Assembly: GCF_000226115.1 (NCBI RefSeq)
Contig: NC_016459.1
Location: 372,001-436,000 of the forward strand
Length of the DNA: 64,000 nt
Direction: 5' to 3'
From: Thermothielavioides terrestris NRRL 8126
Lineage: Eukaryota; Ascomycota; Sordariomycetes; Sordariales; Chaetomiaceae
Part shown: piece by piece, positions 35,892 through 46,553 of the stretch
Numbering within the stretch: the stretch's first letter is position 1
How the letters are laid out: every line of letters begins with the position of its first letter
Notes under the pieces: generated by a model
What the model was told of the DNA's origin: nothing
Seen by the model: the letters and a program-made list of their open reading frames with translations, nothing else
Database searches by the model: none
Translations under genes and position numbers: made by a program

Positions 35892-36330
35892 ATGGTCCGC
35901 CTCACCATCGCCGCTCTCCTGACCTGTAAGTCCTTTCATTCGCCGCCGCGACAGCCACAGTTCTCTCTTTCTGTCTCTATCTCTTTCCTATATCTCTCTC
36001 TCTCTCTCCTTCTCGCTCGCTCTCTCTCTCTCTCTCCGTAAACACCATCACTGACACCCCGCAGTCGCCGCCGCGGCGCTGGCCATCACGCCCAACAACG
36101 CGGGCGCCAAGAACGTGGGCAACGGCAAGGGCGAGCAGTTCATCACGGGCGGGTGCGTCAACGACGCCGACTGCAGCTCGGGCTGCTGCGCCAACGCCAG
36201 CGGCGTCGGCGTCTGCTCGGCCGAGGCAGCGCAGTTCCAGAACGGCAAGCAGGGCTGCCACTTCGTCGACCCCAACGCGGCCGCCACCATCGCGGCGGCG
36301 AAGGCGCAGGTGCAGAAGCAGGGCTTTTGA
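35892..36330 (+). CDS. Small secreted cysteine-rich protein, BAS2-like (biotrophy-associated)
   Basis: Two exons (35892-35925 and 36065-36330) give 99 residues. The first exon has only 11 codons and the intron (139 nt) is filled with CT repeats. Residues 1-17 are a signal peptide (MVRLTIAALLTFAAAALA). The mature part has GNGKGEQFITGGCVNDADC, SSGCC, a VC and GC pair, and closes with an Ala/Lys/Gln helix: six cysteines. The pattern N-G-x-G-x-QFI-x-G-C-x3-DC-x2-GCC matches the group that includes the rice-blast biotrophy-associated secreted protein BAS2 and many homologues in plant-associated and saprotrophic Sordariomycetes. Its molecular action is unknown; it is probably secreted to the cell surface or host interface. 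The intact ORF, splice sites and a well-placed TATA box suggest an expressed gene. Confidence 0.75.
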
Positions 36331-37044
36331 GCGAGAGGTTAACAGATTGAGGCGGGGTGGTCGCATATGAATATGAGAAACACCAAGGGGGAGGCGGTTG
36401 AGGAGGACGGGGCTGGGGTGATGGCTGGGGCGACGGAATCATTGAGGGACCCTGGGCTTATGCATTGGTTTTGAATCAAGCGGGCCGCTGTACGTATGGG
36501 AACAAGACAGGCAACCAGGATCCAGCTCGTGGAAGGTTGAGGCCAAACTCATATTTTCCGGAACGGTACAATACGCCAACTGCTGACATTCGAGGCCCTA
36601 TGGTCCGATTGACTTTGTTCATTTTAGCCAACTATGACCCCTGAACGAGGGCTGTTCACCTGACTCTTCACCGCCACCCGGGCCGTTCCACCTGTGCCAT
36701 CCAAGACACGCGAGATCTGGGAATGGCAGTCCTGAGCCAGGATACGAAGCTGACGGCCAGCGTCAGGGCGAAACTCGGGCTACAATCCGGCGAGACTGTT
36801 GCCGTCAGCATTCAGTCCATCGCGCAAGCGCCGGGCCGACTAGTTGCATACTGCGGGCTGCCGTGCTGCCTGGCCCGCACACCGAGCCAGCTGAGATGGG
36901 CGCCGTGGGGCAGGCGCTGTGAGGTTGAGACACAGATTGGGCAGACTCCGATTGCTGTGTATAGCCGAACTCAATGCACGAAAGCCCAGTCGCACGGAAC
37001 AGGGCCGTATTGTTGTTCATCGCCTCTATTGTCCAATCTAGCAA
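36331..37044. other. Convergent intergenic region
   Basis: Lies between the BAS2-like gene (plus) and the galactonate dehydratase (minus); it should hold both 3' ends. A 118-codon plus frame at 36723-37079 overlaps the dehydratase 3' end and resembles no family; not called. Confidence 0.4.
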
Positions 37045-38419
37045 TCACCACTCGCGGATCTCTCCCCCCGGCCCGATGAATCCCGGCGACACCCACGGCT
37101 TCGCATCCTTGGACAAGGACCTGACCAGCTCCTCATCCACCTCGATCCCCAGGCCAGGTCCCGTCGGGACGGCAATATAACCGTCCTTGACGTGCCACAC
37201 CTCCGGGTTCCAGATGTAGCTCGTGATATCATGGCCCGTGTCGTTGTAGTGGATGCCCAGACCCATCTCCTGGATGGCGAAGTTGGCGCTGACGGCGTCC
37301 ACCTGGACGTTGGCGGCCAGCGCGATGGGCCCCAGCGGGCAGTGCGGCGCGAGCGCGACGTCGTACGCCTCGGCCATGGCGGCGATGCGGCGCATCTCGG
37401 AGATGCCGCCCACGTGGCTGATGTCGGGCTGCAGGATGTCGACGCAGCCGGCCTCGAGGAAGGGCCGCACGTCCCAGCGGCTGTGCAGCCGCTCGCCCAG
37501 GGCCACGGGGCAGGTCGTGAGCCCGTGCAGGGCGCGGATGCCCGGCAGGTGCTCCGACAGCAGCGGCTCCTCGATGAACAGCGGCGCGTGCGGCTCCAGC
37601 GCCCGCGCGAGCTGCTTGGCCATGGGCAGGTGCACGCGCCCGTGGAAATCGACGGCGGCGTCCATGCCGAGCCGCTTGACCGTCCGGACGCGTTCCACGC
37701 AGCCCTGCAGCGCGGCGGGCGAGTCCAGCCAGCCGACGTCCTCGGTCGCGTTCATCTTGACGGCCTGGAACCCCTGTGCTTTCCGGGCGAGCCTGGTGCC
37801 TGTCAGCGTCATTGTCGCGACCTTTTCCTTTGCCCCTCCGTCCAATGGGGTCGAGATTGCTCACGCTTGTGCTTCGACATCACCAGGTCGGTCGCCGCCG
37901 ATCCAGGCGTAGACCTTGAGCTTGTCCCTTAATTTTCCCCCAAGGAGCTGATAGATGGGCACGCCGAGCTTCCTTGCTGAAGGCCCTCGAGTCAGGAAAA
38001 TCTCCGGCGACAATCAGACACAGAGGTAAAAGAAGCATGATGATAATGATAATAACGATAGGGTCAGAGATTGCGTACCTTTGAGATCCCACAGCGCAAT
38101 GTCGATACCTGCTAGTGCACTCATGAAGACGGGCCCGCCGCGGTAGAAGCTCGTGCGCCACGACATCTGCCAGATATGCTCGATGTCGCTCGAATGAGCC
38201 GGTCAGCAGGTGCAAGAGGGAAGGAGAGGACGACGGAACGTACTCGGCCTCCATCCCCTGGTACCGCTCAAACCATGCGTCCAAGCAACCCTCGACTGCC
38301 TGGGTGTGGCCCTCGAGCGACGCCTCTCCCCAGCCGACGTTTCCCTGCTCGTCCGTGATCTTGACGAAGAGCCAGCGCGGAGGGACGCGGAAGTACGCCA
38401 TCGAAGCGATCTTGCCCAT
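37045..38419 (-). CDS. D-galactonate dehydratase (enolase superfamily)
   Basis: Four exons (38244-38419, 38079-38188, 37865-37976, 37045-37792) give 381 residues. The enzyme removes water from D-galactonate to give 2-keto-3-deoxy-D-galactonate, a step in galactose or galactonate use, and needs Mg. The N-terminal capping domain has [17 protein letters not shown] and [17 protein letters not shown]. The barrel domain has [21 protein letters not shown]-like GWLDSPAAL, and the metal and catalytic residues DFHGRV (Asp and His), FIEEPLL (Glu), ALGERLHSR (Glu), [12 protein letters not shown] and [14 protein letters not shown] (His). All key residues of the DgoD-type family are present and the length matches. 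Intron 2 (102 nt) is the longest. There is no aldolase or kinase partner next to it. Confidence 0.92.
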
Positions 38420-38804
38420 GGTTGATTACGATCGCAAATCTGATGCGGTTTTGCAGATGCCAGCCTTTCTGGCCAGGGATGCGAATCGATGATCGCTGCT
38501 GAGGAGGAGGAGGAGGAGGAGGAGGAGAAGACGACGCCGAACTCGGGGTTGGCCCACTTTTACAACCAAGCACGATACGGAGCAGACCCCGCGCCATGCT
38601 TGGATCTGGCGGCAGGCGATCGATGTTTTCTCGCAGCAGAAGAGGGAGGGGGAAGAAGGCTCGATCGAACCCGGAACAAACAAAGAGCTCAGGCATCATC
38701 GTCTCACCATATGCCAGTTTGGAACTCTCCCGTAATGAACCACGGCGAACCCCTGGCTCCGGTCAAATCATAAATGACTCCACTAGCCCGTTCCACTTTC
38801 CCGA
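38420..38804. other. Promoter side of galactonate dehydratase / 3' side of next gene
   Basis: Includes a GAG/GGA trinucleotide run (38497-38526) just upstream of the dehydratase start, which may be leader. No coding signal. Confidence 0.4.
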
Positions 38805-40689
38805 TCATAATAAAAGATAGCAATAAAACTTGGACCAAGTGAAGGCCGGTCGAATGAGCGGCCTGAAGTCCCGACACGGACCAAGCGACAGCTTGGTTTT
38901 CCACGAAATGTCCCGTTGCACGCCGAGCCTCTCCATCCAGCCGCCCGAGATGCTGCGATGGAGGAGGGAGATGGCGTCAGACGCCGTATACCAGGGCTGC
39001 CGTAGCCGCCGGTATCTAGCTAGGATCCGGCTATACTCAGACTTTAGGTACGCGATTGCGTCGTCGAGTTCGGGGACCGTCGCGAATGTCACCACCACTC
39101 GGCGGCTGCCGTCGACATCCCGCCCGATTTTCCAGCGCGCGGATGGGTCGGAAAGCAGAGAGCCGGCGCGTTCCAGCAGCGACTCCTGGAGAAAGCATGC
39201 GTGCTGCAGGTTGCGCGCCGCGCCGGCCAAGATCTGGCGCTGCAGCTTCAGGGACGAATACAGCGGGTGGAAGGCGTCGATGGCGCGTTCCAGCTTGCCC
39301 ATCCGTCTCGCGAGTCCGTCTCGGAAGTGGCTTGCCAGGGAGTCGAGTCGGGAGAAAGCGCTCCTGCACGGCCGCCCGCACTCTATCGCGCGCCCTCTCG
39401 GCGCCCGCTGCAATGGGCCCGAGGAAGTCCTCGGCAACGCACAAGGCGTCTCGGAGCCCCTCCAGCGTGAGCCGGTCGGATTTGAGGGCCGCGGCAAGGT
39501 TGCGATACCCCAAGGGCTTCTCGATGACGGCCGTCAAATTGTCGTCGCACCGGCCTCGGGCAACCGCATCCAGCAGGCCCGGATCTGTGCATATCGTTCC
39601 CGAGAGCCCGTTGATGCCGAGGGCCGGCGAGATGTGGAACCGGCCGAGCAGCGAGGTCGCGTTGCGCGACAGCTGCAGCCCGTCGAGAAGCTGGGGGAGA
39701 GTCCGACTCCGGCCAGCAAACGCCGGTCGTGCTCGGTCGTATTCCAGCAGTTCCGACAGGGTCGGCGCTCGGCGCCCAAGCCTCGGAAGAGGCTGCAGCT
39801 CTTGGTCTTTTCCTGCAACTGGGCCTATGCCCCATCCGTCCAGGCGCCATGCCATCTTTTGAAGCCATGCCAAGGACTGGGCGGGCCATACGTACGCTTC
39901 CCTCTGTAAACTCGTCCATAAGGCCGCTGCAGAATTCAGGCTGGAAGACACGGGGATGGGAGGCGAGGCCAGGGGACCGGTCAAGGCGGCGTACTCGGGG
40001 TGATTTTCCCCGAGGCCGAGGGCGAGCACGGCTAGACCCTCGTCCACGAGCCGCCGCCAGAGGCTCTCAATCATGCTTATCGTGAGGCTGATGTTAGTTT
40101 CGGCGATGAGGGCGGCCGGATTCTCGGCGAGCCGCAGTAGCCGCGGGCTAGTCTCATTCACCCCTGTGATTTTACGGAATGTCGGGTCGCGTGGCAGGTT
40201 GAGAATCCAGGAGCGGAGATCGACACGCCGTATACCTGGCGCTTCGAGGCGGAGGCTGATATTGGAAACGGACTGGGGATCCTTGATGTGGCGCGCCGCG
40301 GCGGCGTACGACTCAGCGACCGAGACCAACTCCGCCACGGGAAAGGGAGCAGAGACGATCCGGACCCCCCGGGGGTCCCAGTTCGAGATTGGGCCGTTGA
40401 TGTCAGGGTCGTCTGTCCACTCGCGCGGCCGACCGCGGTGGGCGCCAAGGAAAAGCAGACAGAGGACGACCAGGGCTACGCAAAAGAGGAAGCTCAGACT
40501 GCCATGGGCGCTAACCAGCCCGAGGATGTAACCGGCGTCTCCGGAGCGAGCGGAGCGGCCTCGCGTTTCGGCGCCCACGGTTTCTGTCCGGGTGTGAGCG
40601 GCAGGCCTGCCGTGCTCAGCGCTCTTGGCGCGGTCGAGCCGCTGGCTGCGGCGTTGGTAGGGGTGCTGATCTGCGCGGATGGACGACAT
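38805..40689 (-). pseudogene. Single-helix membrane protein of unknown function, interrupted by a one-base frameshift
   Basis: Two long minus-strand frames abut without an intron. The first runs from ATG 40689 and codes sensibly to about 39364; the second continues from about 39362 to a stop at 38805. Up to the break the text is natural (AERARDRVRAAVQ) and after it is natural in the other frame (SAFSRLDSLASHFRDGL), whereas the first frame beyond the break turns into Arg/Pro shadow. No GT..AG pair of realistic length fits the gap, so a one-base change near 39363 (GTGCAGGAGC) is the simplest reading. The whole would span about 627 residues: a basic N-terminus, one hydrophobic helix (SLSFLFCVALVVLCLLFL, about 63-80), a large extracytosolic part and a final basic aromatic tail. 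No family recognised. It may be a true pseudogene or a base-call error. Confidence 0.6.
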
Positions 40690-41381
40690 GTTATGGCAGC
40701 CGCTGAAGGCGAGGCTCCTGAGATTTAGGGCAAGTGTGGCATGAGACGGCGCAAATTGAGCGGTAAATCAAGCGGACCTGCAGAAGGGGGATGCAAAACA
40801 GCAGCCCCTGGCTTACATACAGGAACGAGCTGCGAGTGAGAATCGGCAAATGGTGTCGGGGCATGGCACGTCTTTTGTCCAAGTTCCGCCGAGAAAGGCC
40901 AAGTGGCGAGAAAACTCCAGTGGGACAGGTGGCCGGGGAAAAAAGAAAAACATATCGGGCTGTGAGGCTGGCCTGCACAAAGAAGTGCTGAAAGCCGGGT
41001 CCGGCGACTTTCCGCGTTCGTTCTGGAGACGAGAGGCATGTGTGGCGGGGCAAACAGTTCTCTCAATGCTTACCAGGTATGAAACCGCCTTGTTCACTCC
41101 CACCACAGAGCGAGAAATGGCCATCACACCTGCACTTCACAGGAGGCGTTTTTTATTTTCTGATTCTCTTTGTTCATTCTCTATTTTGATTTGTCTTTGT
41201 TTGTCTGCCTCCGTCTTCCCTTCCTCACCCTGTTGGCTACCTGTTGCGCCGTACTAAGGCGACCCGGACAAACAGAGAGCAGCAGCAAACCCCTGGCCGA
41301 CCCCCTGGGCCACCACATTAACTGACAATCAACATACCTAGGTACCAGAAACGTTCTGTTCCTCTGCCACACAAGGCATAC
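40690..41381. other. Intergenic, no gene recognised
   Basis: Upstream region of the frameshifted gene and 3' region of the small gene at 41382-41808. CT-rich near 41150-41230. Short family-free frames only. Confidence 0.35.
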
Positions 41382-41808
41382 CTAGGCATAGTACAGATCC
41401 TGGATCATGCTGCACCATCCCTCTGCCACAGACACAATGTCGCTCACGGGAAACTGCTGAGCGACCCACGTCTCAGCAGGTTGCGGCACCGAGCCAGCGC
41501 CTCTTTCACCACGACGATGATCACGTGCAAAACGTGAGCCAGTGTCCGTTGGTCGTGCAGCAGTTCCACGTAATAGCGGTCGATAATGGCATTGCCTGTC
41601 TTGCTGGATCCCAGAGCTTTAGCCTCCCAGTTCGAGGGCCGGATGTCGATATTCTTCAACTCGACCTCGGCGCCAAATGCGGCTTTGGCAATCGACGCAA
41701 CGCCAGGGGCGGCAGAGGAAGCAGACGCCACCGCGCCAACCTTGCTCACAAGAACGCGCCGCCGGCGTTGACGCCGGGTGCCTGGACGCCGGACTGGGCA
41801 GTAGACAT
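41382..41808 (-). CDS. Small three-exon gene, unknown function
   Basis: On the minus strand: ATG at 41808, exon 41750-41808 ending before GTGAGC, exon 41525-41603, exon 41382-41471. The second intron (41472-41524, 53 nt, GTGATC..GAG) joins DQRTLAHVLH to TWVAQQFPVSDIVSVAE in phase, and the final exon ends naturally with WCSMIQDLYYA and a stop. The first intron (146 nt, to acceptor CAG at 41604) is the only phase-compatible choice I found, but it skips a coding-looking segment (ELKNIDIRPSNWEAKAL), so the first half is uncertain. As modelled the product has 75 residues, is helical and has no signal peptide. No family is recognised; a longer isoform is possible. Confidence 0.4.
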
Positions 41809-44158
41809 GGATGGTGCGCGTTCAGGCAGAGAAGAGAGAAGTTGGCTGGGTGGATGGCGAGTGGGGAGTGCGCGGGAGCAGGGAGGTAAGAAACTGAGGG
41901 ACAGAACGGTGTGTGAGCGAAGAGCGCTGAAGCTGAGCTGAGAGGTCTTGGTGGAGATGAGTGACGATGGGGTTGGGTGGGTTTGTGTCGGGAAGCGGCA
42001 GGTGAGCGAGATGAGGGCTGAGGAAGCGCCCGCGCATTATAGGCAGCCACAAAGGAGGTCTTGCCCAATGCTCGCGTGCGGTCATCGGAGAGTTCGTATG
42101 GAAGATGACCCTGGGATGTTGGGATTGTCAACAATTTGGCTCGACAGGTCGTATGTTTTGCCCAAATGATTGCAGGTGCAGTACCAACAGAGCGAGCCAT
42201 AGGTGATCCGGCAGGTAAGATGCAAGGGGATTCCGCCGTGGTCCTCAGTATGCCGCAGTATGTGTGAAGCGAAGCCGTCGGCCAAGCCAAGCCCACTGCA
42301 GACGACGGCGGAGCCAGCTAGCCCGCCAAAAGCTTCATCGAGGCGACGAGTGGCCCTCGCTCGGTCAACCCACAGTTGTCTGTGCCTGCAGTAACGGATG
42401 CCTGGTTGCCCAGCATACCGACCTGAAGCGCAAGATGCCGGTGACAAGGTGCCGAACCTCTGTTTAACAGATGTTCTCTCTGCACCTCTCAGGAGCTGTA
42501 TAGCTGGCAGAAAGCGAGTCAACTAGTGTACTGTGTAATGCCGTGAATAGTTCCAACCACGGTCAGGGGTGCAGCGCTCCTACAATGAGCCCCCTGTTTC
42601 AGGCTAGGCGCGTTACAGAACAATGAGCGCCGAAGTGTAAGTTCCATTACGCTGACAGAGTTCGTGGCCACATCAGAAGAACCACGCCAAAGTCGTCCAC
42701 GTCCCAGTAGTGTAGTGCATTCCATATCTTGGGCTGCGCGCTACGCGCCACCAAACCAGTAGCTTGCGCTACACGCCTGCCTAAATGGAATGCACAATCT
42801 CCCGAAGGCTGGTTCTCCCACCCAAGCACGACCTTCACATGCCCTATTGTCCATCATGCAGCTCAGGCTCATGCGTGTTCAGGCTGACATCGGGCTTGGA
42901 CAGCTGACCGCTGACGCCGCTGGATCATCGCGGTCAGGCGGATGTCCGAGAGCTTACCATAGCGATCACCCTTGAAAAGCGGGACGGGGAAGCTGCGGAC
43001 GGCGCCGGGGCCGTCAACAAGCTTGGCGTGACTGCTGTCTCGGTAGTTGCCACACGGACGGGAGAAGGAGGTGTGACTACCCCTGGATGTCGCACACGTC
43101 GGCCACCACAGCTTGAGGTGCGAGGAAATCAGGTTGAGCAGGGGCCATGAGACTCGGGAGGCAATCGGTACAGTAGCTTAGACCTAGTTTCTCAGAGGCT
43201 GGCGCATATAGGAGGTGAAGCGAAATATGAGTTGGATGCTCGATCGTGGACTCGCGTAGCAGCCAGTCAGTCAGAGTCTTGGGAAGCCAACACCGGCTGA
43301 AATCGACGGCCTATTTTCGGCGCCTACCCACCCATTTCGGCGCCTGCCTACCTCGGTAGGCAACGCTGACGAGGGTGTTGGCGCAGGATAAGCGCTAGGT
43401 ACAGCACATACGTCACTCGTCCGGTAGGGCAGAAACGCGAAATGAGATGTGACGCAGTAATCAGCCCTCCGTCGTTTCCGCAACCATGCTCCTGTGCCGT
43501 GGCCCTGGGACAGTGGGACGGACGTGGTTCGAATAGGGTTTCTAGCCTATCCTAGGAACGGGGGCACGGCTGGAAGAATAGGTAGGTAGGTAGGCATGTG
43601 TTGACCCAGGACTAGGAGTACTTCTCTTGCACTCAGTAACTCGAACAGTTCCTACGAGCATTACACAGTCGGGCCCCCATCTTGTTCCCAAGCAGTCTCA
43701 ATGCGTTTCCGATGCTGTTGGGCCGGCGCGGCCGCAGCCCGTGGGGCGCACGCAGGCAATGGAGGGCGAAACGCGGGGACCACGGGACGATGTGGGCATA
43801 CGACGACCAACAGATCCAGGTAAGGTAGCTAGCTCCGTACACTACTCCGTACTCGGTGAATGCTCAGGGATTGGTTACTTATCTCGCTCTCGAGGCGCCA
43901 ACCAGGCGCGCCAGAGATGGTGGACTTCCGGCCCCCAACTCTCCGCGTTGCATTTACGACAATAGAGGTATGACTCGTAAACTTTAGGTTGGTGCGACAT
44001 GTAATCGCGAACGCAGTCCTGGCATGCATTTCAAGACTGAACGCCCCCCTCTCCCGGGGCTCTACAGACCTACGCTACAGAGGTTATAATCACACTCTAG
44101 CGACAGCTGTTCAGCTCCGTACCATTTTCACCACTTATACGCTGCCTTCCTTAAGGAT
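41809..44158. other. 2.3-kb gene-poor region
   Basis: It should hold promoters of the small gene (minus) and the P450 (plus). It contains GGTAGGTAGGTAGG (about 43580-43593), a repeated CGGCGCCT..CCACCC or TACC motif near 43318-43356, and a TACGGAGTA-type motif at 43832-43852. One minus frame (42082-42522) is not convincing as a gene. Confidence 0.35.
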
Positions 44159-45640
44159 ATGGAGCCCATCCCCGGACCTGCCGGCTGGCCGCTGATCGGC
44201 AACTTGTTGGACATCGACCTCAACAACACGGTGCAGAGCTTCGTGGGGCTCGCCGAAAAATACGGCCCGATTTTCAAGCTGCGCCTGGGCGGCAGCGACC
44301 GCATCTTCCTCAGCAACCACGTGCTTGTCAACGAGGTGTGCACGCGCAAGGAGTTTGTCAAGCATATCATGGGCGCCGTTGGGGCGCTCGCCCAGGTGCT
44401 GCCGGACGGGCTCTTCACGGCGCCGACGGCGAAAAGGAGCTGGGGCCAGGCCCGGCGCACGCTGCAGCCGACCTTCGCGCCGGTGCGGATCCGTAGCATG
44501 TTCCCGGAGATGCTCGACATCACGTCGCAGCTGGTGCTCAAGTGGGCGCGCCACGGGCCGCGGACGCCCATCGACCTGTCAGCCGACTTCACCCGCCTGA
44601 CGCTGGACACGCTCGCCCTTACCGCCATGGACACGCGCTTTAACTCGTTCTACCACGACGAGCTGCACCCGTTTGTACGGCACTTCGGCGCCATGTTTGC
44701 CGAGCTGCAGCGCCGCTCCAACCTGCCGGCGTGGTCCTCGTGGCTGCGGTGGACCGCCAACCGCGAGTTCGACGAGAACAACGCGTTCATCCGGGCGTTC
44801 TGCGCCGACGTGCTCGCGCACCGCCGCGCGCGCGAGAGCGAGGACGGAGGCGGCGAGCTCGCCGGCCGCCAAGATGTCTTCACAGCCATGCTGCACCGGC
44901 GCGACCCGGTCACGGGCGAGCAGCTGGCCGACTCGGTCATCATCGACAACATGATCACGTTCCTGTTCGCGGGCCACGACACGACGGCGGGGCTGCTCTC
45001 GTTTCTCGTGTACCATCTGATCCGGAACCGGGACGCGTACGAGAAGCTGCAGGCCGAGATCGACCGAGTGCTCGGCGGCGGCGCCATGACGGCCGACCAC
45101 CTGGATCAGCTGCCATACGCCAAGGCCTGCGTGCTCGAGGCGCTGCGCCTGGAGTCGCCCGCCCAGGCCTTCGCCGTTACGCCGCAGATGGACGACGACG
45201 GCGGCGACAGCGACAAGCCCATCCTGCTCGGCGGGCGCTACCCGATCCGGCGCGGCCAGACGGCCATCGTGCTGACGCCGGCGCTGCACCGCGACCGCGG
45301 CGTGTTCGGCGACGACGCCGCCTCGTTCCGGCCAGAGCGCATGGCCGAGGACAAGATGAAGCAGCTGCCCAAGAACTCGTTCAAGCCGTTCGGCAACGGC
45401 ATGCGCAGCTGCATCGGCAAGGACTTCGCCATGCAGGAGGCCATGATCGCGGCCGTCGTGCTGTTCCAGAAGTTCGATTTCGAGCTCGTCGACCCGGACT
45501 ACGAGTTGCAGTACCAGCCCAGCCTCAACCGCAAGCCCAAGGACCTGTTTGTCTACGCGCGCTTGCGGCCGGGTGTCAATGTCCTCTCGCTTCACCGCGA
45601 CCTGTTCGTGCCCGCGAAGCAGGACCAGCAGGCCGAGTAG
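44159..45640 (+). CDS. Stand-alone cytochrome P450, BM3/CYP505-type heme domain
   Basis: A single exon of 493 residues. It begins PIPGPAGWPLIGNL without a membrane anchor and tracks the heme domain of self-sufficient CYP505/BM3-type fatty-acid hydroxylases: YGPIFKLRLGG, EVCTRKEFVKH, DGLFTAPT, WGQARRTLQPTFAPVRIRS, MFPEMLDITSQL, WARHGPRTPID, FTRLTLDTLAL, the oxygen-binding FLFAGHDTTAG (about residue 270), ExxR in LEALRL (Glu327/Arg330), PERM and the heme loop FKPFGNGMRSCIGKDFA with Cys418. The fused FMN/FAD reductase half of CYP505 is absent: a stop follows about 25 residues after the heme domain and no reductase-like sequence is seen downstream. It is probably cytosolic and needs a separate reductase. 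The substrate is unknown, perhaps fatty or terpenoid chains. Same strand as the FAD monooxygenase 0.9 kb downstream. Confidence 0.9.
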   Translation: MEPIPGPAGWPLIGNLLDIDLNNTVQSFVGLAEKYGPIFKLRLGGSDRIFLSNHVLVNEVCTRKEFVKHIMGAVGALAQVLPDGLFTAPTAKRSWGQARRTLQPTFAPVRIRSMFPEMLDITSQLVLKWARHGPRTPIDLSADFTRLTLDTLALTAMDTRFNSFYHDELHPFVRHFGAMFAELQRRSNLPAWSSWLRWTANREFDENNAFIRAFCADVLAHRRARESEDGGGELAGRQDVFTAMLHRRDPVTGEQLADSVIIDNMITFLFAGHDTTAGLLSFLVYHLIRNRDAYEKLQAEIDRVLGGGAMTADHLDQLPYAKACVLEALRLESPAQAFAVTPQMDDDGGDSDKPILLGGRYPIRRGQTAIVLTPALHRDRGVFGDDAASFRPERMAEDKMKQLPKNSFKPFGNGMRSCIGKDFAMQEAMIAAVVLFQKFDFELVDPDYELQYQPSLNRKPKDLFVYARLRPGVNVLSLHRDLFVPAKQDQQAE

Positions 45641-46553
45641 TTAACCCCCTGGTATCTGGACTCGCATCGCTGGACATGGCTCTGGTTGTGCGTGCGGTTT
45701 GCGGTTCGCGGGCCGAACGAGGGATGTAGACTTGGATCCGCATCAACTCTTTCTCAAGACTCGTGTCAGAATAGGACGGCTAGCGCTTGGGCGATCGGAC
45801 ATTACTACAGTGAGTCGGGGCGCGGAGCACATCCATTGAACACCTGTTGATGCTGGTAGGCGAAGAAGGCGCCCGAGGCCCCAGGGAGCCAAAGCTGGCA
45901 AAACAGATAAAGCGCGGGCACCTGCTGTGTACAGAGTAGCCTTCAGGGCCACAATTAAGTTCTTGGCACAGGCAGCTTGCCATTAGCCATCTGGCGTGGT
46001 TGAACCCCCTTCCACCCGGTTGACATCTGCCGACCCCGAGCACAACGGACCCGGCCCCAGGCCCGACCCCTCACCCCCCCGAGACATTCCCCGCACTCGA
46101 CACCTCGCACAGCATGGACGACCGAGCCACGGGCGGCTCAGAAGCTAAGAGCTCGTGGTGGGGTTCCCCGGCAATAAAACAACCGCCCTGGCCGCGCCGT
46201 CACCTGCGCAGACAGCCCTGAATCAGATTGCCATCGTCCGATCCTGGTCCCATGGGCGGGGTCGCAGAGCCATGTGTGTACGGAATACTCCGTAGTGTAT
46301 GTACATGCGTTGCACTGCTGACTAGCTCGATCCCGGGGGTGACAAGTCCGGAAAGGTCTCCCCGAGTGCGGAGTTGCACTACACTGCTGGGCATGTGAGT
46401 GTGTCCAGGAGACCATTAATTAAACATCTCGAGGTAGCCGACCCCCCCAAGTAGTAGCTCAAATAGCTCCGTCGCGGTCTCGCTCCCGGATCCAAGCGTC
46501 TGTCTCACTCTCCCACCAGCAAGTCAAACAAGCAACAACAACACGCAGACACT
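45641..46553. other. Spacer between P450 and FAD monooxygenase
   Basis: No reductase-like or other coding sequence is seen. A near-palindrome TACGGAATACTCCGTA lies at 46279-46294, about 260 bases before the monooxygenase start. The last 60 bases are A/C-rich leader. Confidence 0.45.

Noticed and set aside
42082..42522. 146-codon minus-strand ORF
   Set aside because: Some stretches look protein-like, but no family, splice continuation or codon pattern supports it.
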